64,000 bases of DNA, from positions 420,679,198-420,743,197 of the forward strand of contig CM060990.1 of assembly GCA_030765065.1 (NCBI GenBank), read 5' to 3'. Made by a program: the position numbers and the translations under genes. This stretch comes from Deroplatys truncata. Its lineage: Eukaryota > Arthropoda > Insecta > Mantodea > Mantidae. The notes below the pieces were generated by a model. The model did no database searches, had not been told where the DNA came from, and was given only the letters and a program-made list of their open reading frames with translations. This document shows, in pieces, positions 21,948-33,098 of the stretch (position 1 is its first letter; each line of letters begins with the position of its first letter).

Positions 21948-23177
21948 CACTACGTGATCAAAAGTATCCGGACGACTGGCTGAAAATGTGCAAGTTCGTG
22001 GCGCTCTCCATCGGTAATGCTGGAAGTTAATACGGCGTTGCCCCACCCTTAGCCTTGATGACAGCGTTCGCTCTCGCAGGCATACTTTCAATTAGGTGCT
22101 GTACGGTTTCTTTGGGAATGGCAGCCCATTCTTCACGGAGTGCGGAACTGAGGAGAGGTATCGATGTAGGTCGGTGAGTCCTGGCACGAAGTCGGCATTC
22201 CAAAACATCCTAAAGGGTTATACAGGATTCAAGTCAGGACTCTGTGCAGGCCAGTCCATTACAGGGATGTTATTGTCGTGTAACCACTCCGCCACAGTCC
22301 GTGCAGTATGAACAGGTGCTCGATCGTGTTGAAAGATGCAATCGCCATCCCCGAATTGGTCTTCAACAGTGGGAAGCAAGAAGGTGCTTAAAATATCAAT
22401 TTAGGTCTGCGCTGTGATCGTGCCACGCAAAACAACAAGGGGTACAAGCCCCCTCCAGGAAAAACACGACCATACCATATCACTACCACCTCCGAATTTC
22501 ACTGTTGGCACTACACACGCTGGCACATGACGTTCACCGGGCATTCGTCATACCCAGACCCTGCCATTGGATCGCCATATTATCTACCGTGATTCGTCAC
22601 TCCACACAACGTTTTGCCACTGTTCAATCGTGTAATGTTGGCGCTCCTTACACGAAGCAAGGAATTTTCCTGCGTGATGGGTGGCTTATGAGCAGCCGCT
22701 CGACCATGGAATCCAAGGTTTCTCACCTCACGCCTAACTGTCATAGTACTGGGAGTGGATCCTGATGCAGTTTGGAATTCCTGTGTGATGGTCTGGATAT
22801 ATGTCTGCATATTACTCTTTACGACCCTCTTCAAATGTCGGCAGTCTCTGTCAGTCAACAGACGAGGTCGCCTGTACGCTTTTGTGCTGTACATGTCTCT
22901 TCACGTTTCCACTTCACTATCACATCAGAAACAGTGGACCTAGGGATGTTTAGGAGTGTGGAAATCTCGCCTACAGACTTCTGATACAAGTTACACCCAA
23001 TCATCTGACCACGTCCGAAGTCCGCGAGTTCTATGGAGCGTCCCATTCTGCTGTTTCACGATGTCTAATGACTACTGAGGTCGCGGATGAGTACCAGGCA
23101 GTAGGTGGCAACACAATGCACCTAAGATGAAACACGTATGTTTGTGGGGATGTCCGGATTCTTTTGATCACATAGTG
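21948..23177 (-). mobile_element. Tc1-like transposon, copy 2
   Basis: 1,230 bp with the same ends as copy 1 (CACTACGTGATCAAAAGTAT at left, its near-complement ending CATAGTG at right). TA flanks both sides (21946-21947 and 23178-23179). The interior matches copy 1 throughout with scattered changes, a deletion of about 10 bp near 22663 and about 13 extra bases near 23090. A tRNA-derived SINE starts immediately after the right TA. Confidence 0.93.
22027..23046 (-). pseudogene. Tc1-family transposase, frameshifted
   Basis: Same gene as in copy 1: it starts MGRSIELADFGRGQ, and the helix-turn-helix region continues to 22870, where one base is lost next to the GRPR hook. The frame resumes at RRPRLLTDRDCRHLKRVV and runs to about 22665, where a 10-bp deletion after ITQEN shifts it again. 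The catalytic half remains only as broken frames down to the terminal TAA at 22027-22029. The breaks are independent of those in copy 1, so the two copies died separately. Confidence 0.9.
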
Positions 23178-23179
23178 TA

Positions 23180-23475
23180 GCCGTCGTCCGTGGTGTAGTG
23201 GTTACCATACTAGCCTCTGGTTTCCGAGGTCGCTGTTCAAACCCGGCGGAGGGCGATGGATTTTTTCGCGCGTAAAAATACTTAACATGGTTTCCTTTGG
23301 AAGGGAGGTAAAGCCAGTGGTCCCTTGTCATAGATTTAGGGCACGTTATAGAGCCCCAATCCTGATAAAGAGGCCTCTGAGCAAAATTTCCGGTCTTTCA
23401 TGCCCAAAATAGAATGGCACGCTAAGGACCACAGCAGTTAAAGAGCGTCCATAAATAAAACTAAAAATAACGTCA
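23180..23475 (+). mobile_element. tRNA-derived SINE, copy 1 (most complete)
   Basis: The head CGTCCGTGGTGTAGTGGTTA resembles a tRNA D-arm with an RNA polymerase III A box, and GTTCAAACCCGG about 45 bp later resembles the T-arm B box. A tRNA-unrelated body follows with GGAAGGGAGGTAAAGCC, GAGGCCTCTGAGCAAAA and CGCTAAGGACC. The tail is AATAAAACTAAAAAT. Three other copies in this window (25130, 57350 and 60205) share the body, which defines a family. It begins directly at the right boundary of Tc1 copy 2. Confidence 0.85.
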
Positions 23476-26061
23476 TAAAGATAGGAGTCTTGCCTTCCGA
23501 ATCTTTAAGGGCTCGTGATAATATAGGATTCATTCCCCCTGTCATAGAAGGTAACAATTCCAAATTTCTAGGAATCCTTCTTCGAGCGAAGCAGGTTGTA
23601 GTTCAACTCATTAATACTGCGTTGTTAGCAGAGCCGTGTTTTATTAGAAATAATCTATAGAAAATATGTTTAATTTTTAAATTCTTGCGTTTGCGTGTTT
23701 ATAATACAACAAATTTTCGCGGAAATTTTGTGCATAAAATAAAAATAAAAGCATGTGTTTTAATAAAACAACCAATATTGAAATCTTCTTAAATCCAAAC
23801 TATGGTACACTCGTATGGCTTTCTATAACCTTACTCTTTTTAGAAGCCCTTTCGTACTATATTATTCATATAAAGCATTTTCGCCTGGAAATTATTTCAA
23901 CTTCGGTGAAATTAATTTCTCCTACATGTTTATATATAAAGCGGTCAGGGGTTAGAACTCTTTTTTTCGTCATGAGATTATAGTGGTTAAAACAAAAGAA
24001 AAAATATAACATTTTCAGACCATTTATGTCATGAACTTAGAGTTTGCAAAATGTAAAATAGGCATATAGCATGAAATACTTCGAAAATAGTTGGCTCTAG
24101 GAAAAAGTGATGTTGGGCAGGTTTTGTATTTTAATGAGCGCTATGTTCTCCTGAAATAGGATTTACCAGTTAAATAAAATGTTCTAAGGACGACTTCAAG
24201 GTTATTCCTAGGAAATTCCGATATACATTTTATTATTCATATTAGAGTTACAGGCACATGGTATTTCAATAAAATTGTTAGAGCAGTGTTTTGAAAAGAA
24301 ATAAAAAATACCGAACATTTTTCCATGTCAAGTGTAAATAAAAGTGTGAGAATTTCATGAAAGTCTCCTCGTCTATTTTCCGCCTAGCGTTGTATATGGA
24401 CTTACGTAAGCTGTCGATATCTCTAGTGGTTATTTCTTCTCTCTTCATTGAGTGTATATTAGTTTTGATGCTTCTCACATATATCCTCCGTAGCTTTTCT
24501 TTTCAGATCACAAAGTACTCTCCGTCTCTGAATTTTGTCGCTAGATAGTGGCGCGCGGTTGTGGTCCTCTTGATTCTCCAGGCCATCTGTATATTCAATG
24601 GAAGGAGGTTTAATAAAACTTTTGCAACCTTTTACGTTGCACGTCCATCGCGCTACGTTACTTTTTAAGCATTTTTGCTATCCGAAAGCGTAACCTTTCC
24701 GAAGTAGCATTTTCTTTCTACTCTGCTCGCTGTGATTTCAGTGTCATTGGAGGTCATGTTTGGTATAAAAAGATGTGGTCTGGACTGAAATGAAGAAAAC
24801 AATTACGGATATTCATACCACTCCGAGGAGGGAAGGGTTCCGAGAAGACGGGGAGAACTCCGAACTACTACATGCTGCCTATTAGACTGGTCCCGCGGTT
24901 CGGGAGGCATGAGGGTTGTTACCTGCTAAGCTACCTGGATTTGGGAAGCATGGATCCTGCTCCCGAGGATAGCGTATTTAAGTTATTTAAATGTGCTCCT
25001 CCAGGGAATTAAATGCTTGAAGCAGACTTTCGTAATACACAGTTCCAGGGTTCTGAACTGTAAACTCCCTTATTTTATGAGCTAATGCTTTTGAGAATGC
25101 AGTAGTTAACAAAGCTTTTAGAATTGCACAAAATTTTCGGGCGTAAAAATCCTTAGCACGGATTCTTTCGGAAGGGAAGTAAAGCCGGTGGTACCGTGTC
25201 GTAGATTTACGGCACGTAAAAGAACCTCAAGCCTGACAAAGAGGTCTCTGAGCAAAATTATCGGTCTTTCACGCCCAATATAGAATGGGACGCTAAGGAC
25301 TGCAGCAGTAAAAGATCGTCTACGAATAAAACTCAATTTAATTTCTGGAAATGGTGTTATCTAGAAAATTTCTTTTTTCGTGGAGTGGCACCAAACAGAA
25401 CTTTTGTATGTGCTTAACGTTGTTCATTTTATACAAATAATACGAATGTGTTATCTCTTATACGACACTTCTTTCAACCACGTTCACTTATCACCATTTT
25501 TTCATGCATTAGTTGTTATGTATCATCCGGGAATCTCCAAAGCAAAACGAGACAGAGAGAGAGAGAGAGTGAGAGTGAGTCCGTTTAATGCTTACGGGAG
25601 TTGTAAGCCGATAGTTCACGGTAGAGGAAGTTTATCTGTAATTCGGTTCTCCATGCATTTTAAGGACACTCTTCCCGGAAAATAGCGCAATTACTTCCAA
25701 CAAGCTTTTTGGAGAGTGAGAAATATAGATTTTAACCCCTTCCCCCACTTTCTTTGCAGTAGGCAATCCTAAATGGTGCGTTTTTATATATTTTCACTTA
25801 TTTGTCTCCAGTATGTGCTATCTTTAATTCCCGAGGCAGCATTCCTACAAAGACGTGCACCTTTAACGCTATGGTCGGCATTGTCACCTCTGATAATTGA
25901 ATACGGAAAAAAGTATCAGAACTTCAGCAGTGACAAAATATGTTCTTTATTCCATAATCACCGCTTGCTTGCCTGAGATGACAGAACAGAATGATGATTA
26001 GGCGGGTAGTTACTAACAAGCATAAAAACTGATTGCTTATTATCAAGGTCAGCAGTTATAT
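23476..26061. other. No supported gene apart from a SINE fragment
   Basis: AT-rich DNA with no recognised coding sequence. ORFs at 23753-23983, 24278-24548, 25380-25685 and 25773-25976 have no motif I know. A (GA)n microsatellite lies near 25549-25578. The SINE fragment at 25130-25340 is listed separately. Confidence 0.4.
25130..25340 (+). mobile_element. SINE, copy 2, head missing
   Basis: The body of the SINE family is present from TTCGGGCGTAAAAATCCTTAG through GGAAGTAAAGCCGGTGG and GCTAAGGAC to AATAAAACTCAATTTAA. The tRNA-like head is absent, as expected for 5' truncation. It is flanked by AT-rich DNA. Confidence 0.8.
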
Positions 26062-26216
26062 TCCCGACTTAGCCAATTGGATTAACGATAATCCTGCCGC
26101 TAGGGGCTAGTGTCGCTGTTAATCCGCGGATTAAGGTGGATTAAGAGCGACGGCGTAAAGTTTGAAAAGCGCCATGAGCGGAAGGATTATCGTTATCGCA
26201 ATTGGCTAAGTCGGGA
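26062..26216. mobile_element. MITE of 155 bp with 39-bp inverted ends
   Basis: The ends TCCCGACTTAGCCAATTG...ATAATCCTnCCGCT are inverted copies of each other over about 39 bp with three or four mismatches. The short interior is GC-richer than the surroundings. No coding capacity. I see no clear target duplication, so the superfamily is not assigned. Confidence 0.75.
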
Positions 26217-26412
26217 CTGTTTTCTGTATTTATAATTTGAATACACTGGATAAACATATGAATACATAGTTGAGATTAACATGATGTATTATTTGATTAA
26301 CATATGAATACATAGTTTGAGAATAACATAATGGATTATTTGATTACAGGAGATTAACATATGAATACAATAAATGAACAATATAAGAAATACTAGGAGA
26401 AAAGAAAGCGCA

Positions 26413-26777
26413 TTAAAATTCATAGTTTGTTGAGGCACTAGGACACACAGATTTCGCGCACAACAATGATTTTAAAGTACGTGGTGCACTTTGAGTCCCC
26501 GTCATCGCTGCTGCTGCTATCGACGGTAAATTGGTGGATAGGTTTGGTGATGCAGGTGACGAGCAGGTGAGAGAAACTTTCGTTGACGAACTCGGTGAAG
26601 GTTGGTATATAGATGGGGATGGCAAGTTCGTTGTAATGGCTGGTTGAGAAGCATCCTGTGGATGTGACTTTGTTGGACGAGCTGTTGCTGCTGCGTCTGC
26701 TCTGCGTCCAGCGGATGGTTCCTGACCACCGTGTAGACTTTGCCAGTTGAAGGCGACGTATAAAACTGTTGCTGCAT
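26413..26777 (-). CDS. Hypothetical Gln-rich ORF beside the 95-bp array
   Basis: The minus frame opens with MQQQFYTSPSTGKVYTVVRN, followed by a Gln-rich stretch, and stays open for 86 codons (26517-26777). An overlapping frame (26413-26625) continues with a Pro/Ser-rich peptide, which may reflect one frameshift. The composition is protein-like and unlike the flanking AT-rich DNA. No domain is recognised. The 5 x 95-bp array lies just upstream on the same strand and could be its 5' region or part of the same mobile element. Confidence 0.3.
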
Positions 26778-26858
26778 TGCGACGCGCTTAAATCCGTAGC
26801 AAGACTAAGTGAGAAGACGGGAAGCCTGGCACGCTGTTTTAAAAGGACTGGTAATCAG

Positions 26859-27330
26859 CAGTCGATGTGCGTCACAATATGGCCGCCGCGATTAAAGAGC
26901 TGCAAACTGCGCGATAACTTGAAAAATGACCGTGTGAACGGGTGCTGATGAAGCAGACGATGGGCGTCACAATATGGCCGTCGCTATTAAAGAGCTGCAA
27001 ACTGCGCGATAACTTGAAAAATGACCGTGTGAACGGGTGCTGATGAAGCAGTCGATGTGCGACACAATATGGCCGCCGCGATTAAAGAGCTGCAATCTGC
27101 ACGATAACTTGAAAAATGACCGAGTGAACGGGTGCTGATGAGCAGTCGATGTGCGTCACAATATGGCCGCCGCGATTAAAGAGCTGCAAACTGCGTGATA
27201 ACTTGAAAATAACCGTGTGAACGGGTGCTGATGAAGCAGCCGATGTGCGTCACAATATGGCCGCCGCGATTAAAGAGCTGCAAACTGCGCGATAACTTTA
27301 AAAATGGCCGTGCGAACGGATGCTCATTAG
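26859..27330 (+). repeat. Five tandem units of 94-95 bp
   Basis: Unit starts (CAGnCGATGnGCGnCAC) fall at 26859, 26954, 27049, 27143 and 27237. Each unit carries ACAATATGGCC(G)CCGCGATT, AAAGAGCTGCAAACTGCGCG and GTGAACGGGTGCTGATG. The units differ at only a few positions each, so this is a recent or conserved amplification. Each has the same tiny frame from ATGGCC to TAA (13 codons including the stop), which is probably incidental. Confidence 0.92.
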
Positions 27331-27344
27331 CGAGAAAATCTTTT

Positions 27345-27560
27345 AAATGTGGTTTTATGGTCGATGGTAGGGAAAAGTGCAGCGGTGGATGGATGATGTG
27401 ACCGGAAGTGCACCGGAAATGGCTGCGATTACAACTTGGCAAGTTTTGGCGAGATAAGGCGCCAGGATTTTTAATGAGGCATTTAACTCGTCGCGCATGC
27501 GGAAACTGCGGTTGCGATAAGCAAACTTATAAAAACCCAGTGCCAAGAGCAGCCGGCCGA
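27345..27560 (-). other. GC-richer segment with possible core-promoter-like motif
   Basis: This segment is less AT-rich than its surroundings. It contains CTTATAAAAACCC at about 27526 on the plus strand and a minus-strand 63-codon ORF at 27355-27546 with no recognised domain. The TATA-like motif has no supported gene behind it: the foldback element begins 100 bp downstream. Confidence 0.2.
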
Positions 27561-27644
27561 AGTGAGAAACGGGAGCGATAGTGGATTTTGCTGTAAAATC
27601 GTGCTATTTGACGTGATATAAATTTTAGAGCAATACGCCCACAT

Positions 27645-27929
27645 GTGCGGGTGTCTTCATCGATCAGTATTGACCATCGCCCAAATGATAGCAGAACATA
27701 CGCCGCAGCAGTTGTTCCCAGAGTGTTAAAGCCGAGAAAAATAGTTTAAAATAAAAACAAAATAGCAGAAATACACAGCAGCAGCACTTTGCAGGTAAAG
27801 AGCGATCGGTGTATTTGGACGATAAGATGGAGCCGCAACCCGGGGGACGTCGCGATGACACCTTGCTGCGGCTTATGTTCTGCTATCACTAGGGCGATGG
27901 TCAATACCGATCGATGAAGACACCCGTAC
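27645..27929. mobile_element. Foldback-type element, 285 bp, with ~67-bp inverted ends
   Basis: The left arm (27645-27711) reads GTGCGGGTGTCTTCATCGAT, then TATTGACCATCGCCC and TGATAGCAGAACATA. The right arm (27864-27929) is its reverse complement with few differences. The loop of about 150 bp is unrelated. The whole can form a long hairpin. No ORF of its own; the opposite-strand ORFs at 27664-27931 are translations of the arms and loop. Confidence 0.85.
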
Positions 27930-28335
27930 ACTGTACACTTTTGTGTTAAAATATATATAAATTTTCAATTTTGGATTTGTGTGGATTTTGTTTGTTCAAT
28001 TTTTATCCACTACACGCTACTATTTAATGTGTGTGTGCCTATTGAATTTGTATTTTCTTTTGCACTGCACACTTTTGTGTTAAAATATATATACATTTTC
28101 AATTTTGGCATTGTGTGGATTTTGTTTGTTCAATTTTTTATCCACTACACGCTACTATTTAATGTGTGTGTGCCTATTTTAATTTTTTTTCTTTTACATT
28201 GCACACTTTTGTGTTAAAATATATATACATTTTCAATTTTGGCATTGTGTGAATTTTGTTTGTTTCATGTTTATTTTGTTTGCACTGCACATTTTCAGTT
28301 GAAATATATATCACCATGAAGCCTGTTTGTTTGTG
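27930..28335 (+). repeat. 134-bp AT-rich tandem repeat, about three units
   Basis: ACTTTTGTGTTAAAATATAT occurs at 27937, 28071 and 28205, exactly 134 bp apart. A fourth, shortened unit (ACATTTTCAGTTGAAATATA) follows at about 28289. Units also share TATCCACTACACGCTACTAT and GTGTGTGTGCCTATT. It abuts the right end of the foldback element. Confidence 0.92.
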
Positions 28336-28499
28336 TGCTGATTTTCATTTCGCCTAAATAGTTTTACCTAGACAGGGCTCCTTTCTTTCTCGTTGTATTT
28401 TTACAGTTGTCATAAATACAAATAGAAACTTCCATTTTAGCAATCCATTATATAAAATTAATGCAAAAAACTTATTGCACTATTATTGCGTTAAGTTAT

Positions 28500-28530
28500 A
28501 TCACGCTCGTTGTTGTTGTTGTTGTTGTTG
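28500..28530 (+). repeat. (GTT)n microsatellite
   Basis: About nine consecutive GTT triplets between CGCTC and GCATAATTC. A simple repeat with no other signal. Confidence 0.9.
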
Positions 28531-28570
28531 CATAATTCATGTATTCTATTGAAGCTTCCTTTTCCTTTTC

Positions 28571-29170
28571 TTATTTCGCCTCAAATTCTAATTCCTCTCC
28601 CTCCTCAACCTCCTCCTCCACCACTTCCTTTCCCTCCTCCACCGGTGTTGGGTCTTCGTCGTACATTTCCTCATAATTAGCAACTTCTGCTTCCTCCCAC
28701 TCTCCTCCACCTGCACATGCGCTTTCCAATTTTCCAATCATTTGCTTCAATGCCTCAAATTCCACATACAGTTTACCTACATTTCCTTTTATTCTATTCA
28801 CTAACTCCTCCTGCTTCGTCACATTCTGCTTTTTTCTCTTCCAATTCCCTTTTCATTCTTTCCGCCAATCCCTGCATTCCTCCCACCCACCTTTCACATT
28901 CTTCTTTTTCCTTCCTTCACCTTCCTATCGCATTCTGTTTTCATTTTTTGCTTTATCACATTCACCCCTTTTTTACACCTCTCAGATGCTGCTTTTCGTA
29001 TGCTCGTCACCGACACCCTCCCCGCATCCCCCCCATTACATTCCGAATTTATTTTCAAAGCCCCTCCGCACCCCATCTAGACGCCCGCTTCACCCTCCAC
29101 TCATTGTCCTCCCTCCACCTACATTCAACTCTCACTCACCCCATTTTCCACATCCCCCAAATATATAAAT
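28571..29170 (-). pseudogene. Acidic coiled-coil-like ORF in a pyrimidine-biased tract
   Basis: The minus frame at 28571-28822 encodes 83 residues. MTKQEELVNRIKGNVGKLYV and a Leu-spaced helix come first, then a Glu-rich tail (VEEGKEVVEEEVEEGEELE). Upstream on the same strand, 28894-29076 encodes a Lys/Glu-rich helical peptide that may be the same protein after frame breaks. The plus strand is strongly C/T-rich over 28560-29160, which creates long opposite-strand ORFs of Pro/Ser/His. A coiled coil plus acidic tail would suit a LINE ORF1 or a nucleic-acid-handling protein, but I recognise no family. Confidence 0.3.
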
Positions 29171-29337
29171 AAAATTTTCAGAAAAATAGGAATTCATCTC
29201 ATTTACAACGCTATAAGCCATTATAAGCTCACTCTTCTTCGGCGACAACTTCCATTCCAATTCCAAAACCCTCCGGCAAATCTACCGTGTCCACCAACAA
29301 ACTACAATCCACCATCTCCACCAGAATCGAAGTGTTG

Positions 29338-31770
29338 GCGTAATACAGATGGACGGGCCGACGAATAGACAATGCACCCGTAATCAAGCTTGGATCGGAC
29401 CAAAGAGCGATAAAGATGTAGAAGGACGGTCCGATCAGCTCCCTAGGATGTGTCATTTAAAACGCGTAAAAGATTAAGAGAACGGTCACACTTTGCTTTG
29501 AAAAACGAAATGTGCGCAATCCAGCACAGCTTCCTATCAAAGATCAACACCAAAAATTTCGCCTTGTCTGCACACGGAAGTATCCATGGCCCAAGATGTA
29601 GAGAGGCGGAGGGAAAGCCTTCCGGCGCCAGAAATTGATAGTCGGATTTTTCAGCGGAGAAATTAAAGCCGTTGGCGTTACTCCAGGCGTAGAGACGGTC
29701 GATACAGCTCTGGAGACGGCGTTCGAGTAGACAGGTCCGACGTGAACTTCAATAAATGGCAAAATCGTCAACAAAAAGGGACGATGAAATGTCAGGTGGA
29801 ATACAATCAACAATCGGGTTGATAGCAATTGCAAAAAGTGTGACACTGAGTACAGAGCCCTGCGGTACTCCGTTCTCTTGAATAAAACGACTAGATAAAA
29901 CCGAGCCCACACGTACACGAAAGACGCGGTCCGCCATAAACTCCCGAAAAATATGGGAAGACGACCAAGGATCTTCCATGCGTGCAGTGTACGTAAAATG
30001 CCGCCCCTCCAACAAGTGTCATAAGCTACCTCCAGGCCAAAAACAAACCACGGTTTGACACTTTCTCAGAAATCCATTCATAATATGCGTCGATAGGGCC
30101 ACCAGATGGTCGACGTTAGAACGATGGCGACGAAATCCGCTGTGAGCGTTCGCTAGAAGTTTCTGAGACTCAAGTCACCATGTCATCCGCCGGTTGAACA
30201 TGCGCTGCATCATCTTGCAAATGCAACTGGTGAGGGAGATAGGGCGATAGCTGGAAGGTAGTTGGCGATCCTTACCAGGCTTAAGTATAGGGACATTGGT
30301 GGCTTCGCGCCAAACGGAAGGAAAAAAAGCCGTCTTGCCAAAAACGGTTATAGACCTGTAAGAGAAAGAGTTTACTGTCGGCTGAAAGGTTCTTTAACAT
30401 CAGGACATGAATGCCGTCCGGCCCAGGAGCGGAGTGCTTAGAGCAATGAAGGGCGTGCTCCAGCTCCCTCATTGTGAAAAGTTGATTATAGCACTCATTA
30501 GTAGCAGACCGAAAATTAAAGGTATCGGAATGCAGCCGGTCTTTGATAGAGCGAAAGCCGGTGGAATAATGGTCTGAACTGGAATCCACCTCAAAGGCAG
30601 CACCCAGAGTGTTAGCGATGGCAGCCGGATCCACTATATTGGCATTAGGAACCTGAAGGCTAGAAACAGTACAATGCGACACTTTACCTGAGAAGCGACG
30701 AAGTTTATCCCAAACAAATGAGGAAGGCGTAAAGCAATTACAAGACTGGGCAAAACGAGTCCAAGACGCCTTCTTGCTATCCTGAATAATGCGACGAGCC
30801 CTGGCGCGCTTTTGTATAAAAGTAACCAAATTATCAAGTGTAGGGTGTCGCCGAAACACCCTAAGCGCAGTTCTACGGGCACGAACGGCGTCCCGACAAT
30901 CCTCGTTCCACCACGGAACATGTAGACGCCGAGGTTGAGAGGATGAACGGGGAATTGCGCGTTCGGCAAGAGATAGAATCGTAGACGTAAGGTGCTGCAC
31001 CATTTGGTTAAAGTCGTTGAAGGGCTTGTCGTCAAAATACACGAGGCTGGAATACAATTTCCAGTCGGCTTTTGTGAATATCCAGGTAGGTACTCTGGAG
31101 TGTTGGACGTGCGGAGACAGAATAGAAACGATGCAAGGGTAATGGTCGCTGGAGTAGGTGTCAGCAACGACGTTCCACTGCAGACGACTAGCAAGCTAGA
31201 GTGAGCAAACGGCAAGGTCCAGGTGTGAGAATGTACCAGAAGAATCAGAAATAAAAGTAGGTACACCTGTATTGAAGATGGAGGGATTGAACTGGTAAAA
31301 ATGTCGGAAAGAAGAGTTCCCCTTGCACAAGCCATTGGGGAACTCTACAGTGGGTGATGGGCATTAAAATCTCCCAACAGAAGAAATGGTGTTGGGAGAG
31401 CGAACAGGAGAACTCGAATGTCCGCGGGAGCGAGGGGACACGATGGAGGTGAACAGACAGATCAAACAGAAAAGAAAAATCCGGGTAATTGAACAGTTAC
31501 GGCAATAGCTTGCAAGTCGGACGTAGGAGCGAGAGTTTGAAAATGAACGTCGCTACGCACTAACAACATGACACCTTCATGGGCACGAGTACCCTCCTCC
31601 GGCTCAAGATCGTAGCGAACCGGAGTATACCCTCCGAGCTCAAAAGGGTCGTGAGGGCGAAGCTTAGTCTCCTGCAAACACACAACCATAGGTGAATGGG
31701 AACCCAATAAAAGTTGCAATTCCGCCCTATACGATCGTACATCACGTAAATTCCAGGTCAGGATAGCCTA
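29338..31770 (-). pseudogene. LINE ORF2: endonuclease and reverse transcriptase, broken
   Basis: Polyprotein for target-site nicking and reverse transcription. The start codon present in copy C is replaced by a non-ATG here. The APE-type endonuclease shows CLQETKL (31660s). A linker with WWNEDCRDAVRARR follows, then SAPGPDGIHVLML, the RT fingers, GVPQGSVLS and the active-site FVDDFAIY at 29749-29790. Frames change near 31340, 30300 and 29850. It ends at the rearrangement boundary without RNase H. Confidence 0.87.
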
Positions 31771-33098
31771 AAGAAAAGGGATAAACTTCTTGCTTAGAGG
31801 CGCGGCTCAAAATTACCTTCTCTTTAACCTTTGGGCTCGTGCTTTTGGTATGGAGTTGGTCAGACTCCATAGCCTCCTCGAAGGGAGGGCCCACGCGCTC
31901 AGAGCCAGACACCGATTCAAGCGCCGAGAATCGGTTCTGGGTAGCGATGGGTGAGGAGTGCCGCTGAGCGTGGCTTGTCCCAGGAGCGTCCTGGGATTGC
32001 GACCTATGAGGAGGAGAAGGTGAACTTTTCTTACCGCGTGCACGCGAAGGGTCCTTCAGAAAATCTTCCCTATGAAGTTTCTGCTTTGGTTTCTTTTCAG
32101 CGGCTTGCGACTTCAGTGCCTTGGGTCCAGCTTTAGATGGCTTGCTAACTATAGCATAAATGGACGTCCGGATGGTAGTGGCGGTTAATGCAGTCATGGT
32201 CCATGTCTGAGTTTCGGCATCTACTCGTGGTACTGGCGAGGCAACAACAGAACTAAATGTACTAGATCGCAGGAGAGAAGGTTGGCGCGCTTGGTATCGC
32301 CTCCGGGCATCGGCGAAGGAGAGTTTCTCCTCTACCCGGATCTCCTGGATCGCCTTCTCGTCCAAGTACCGTGGACAGTCTGCAAACGACGCAGAATGAG
32401 ACCCTTTGCAGTTAACGCAGACTGGGGCTGTGGAACAGGTAACTTCGTGTGACGGCTGGCTACATGAGGCACAGATGGTAACGGCACTCTTACAGGATAC
32501 TTGCGTATGCCTAAAACGTTGGCATTTAAAACAACGCAGAGGTCTAGAAACATAAGCCTCACCGCAATGCGTTCGTAACCTGCTGAAATGCTCGTGGGCA
32601 GATCGACGCCATCAAATGTTATAAACAGGGTACGAGTGGGTACCAATACTCCGTCGCGTTTGGCCTGCACTCGATGCACTGCTGTCACCTTTTAGTCTGA
32701 AAGATAGTCTACGAGTTCATCGTCCGCAATATCATTGAGGCTATGGGTGGTAATGACGCCTCGACAGGAATTCAATGTGCGGTGCTTCTCCACACGGATG
32801 GGATAGCCGTGGAGAAGCGTAGCGGCAACAAGGTCTTACTTTGCTGATCGGACTTCGTTTGTGCTAATAATGAATCATTCCGTAAACGAGTGTAGGATTG
32901 AACCGCACCAGCAATAGCATCAATGCCCTTTTGAATAACGAAAGGGTTCACCTTCTCAAAACTTTGCCCTTCTTCGGTTCGTGAAATGACCAAGTAACAA
33001 CCAGTTGTCGGTGGTGTCACTTCTGTTACATAAACTTTTCGGCGCTTGTTGGTATTAATGGAGAAAGCGTGCTCCATAGCGAAATGAATCCATTGCAA
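31742..33098 (-). pseudogene. LINE ORF1 (gag-like nucleic-acid binding protein), broken
   Basis: ORF1 of copy B runs from MQWIHFAMEHAFSINTN through FDGVDLPTSISAGYERI and the zinc-knuckle region (about 32400-32560), then a basic Ser/Pro-rich C-terminus ending GYPDLEFT. In I-type elements this protein coats the LINE RNA. Frameshifts near 32830 and 32560 remove the first knuckle from the open frame. A stop lies at TAG near 32690. Its end overlaps the position where ORF2 begins by about 28 nt, the same arrangement as in copy C. Confidence 0.82.

Noticed and set aside
23184-23260. tRNA gene candidate
   Set aside because: A and B boxes are present but the acceptor stem and anticodon arm do not pair well, and the same head occurs on another SINE copy at 57575-57645.
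28717-29172. 151-codon Pro/Ser/His-rich plus-strand ORF
   Set aside because: It arises from the pyrimidine bias of the strand; the minus-strand reading is more protein-like.
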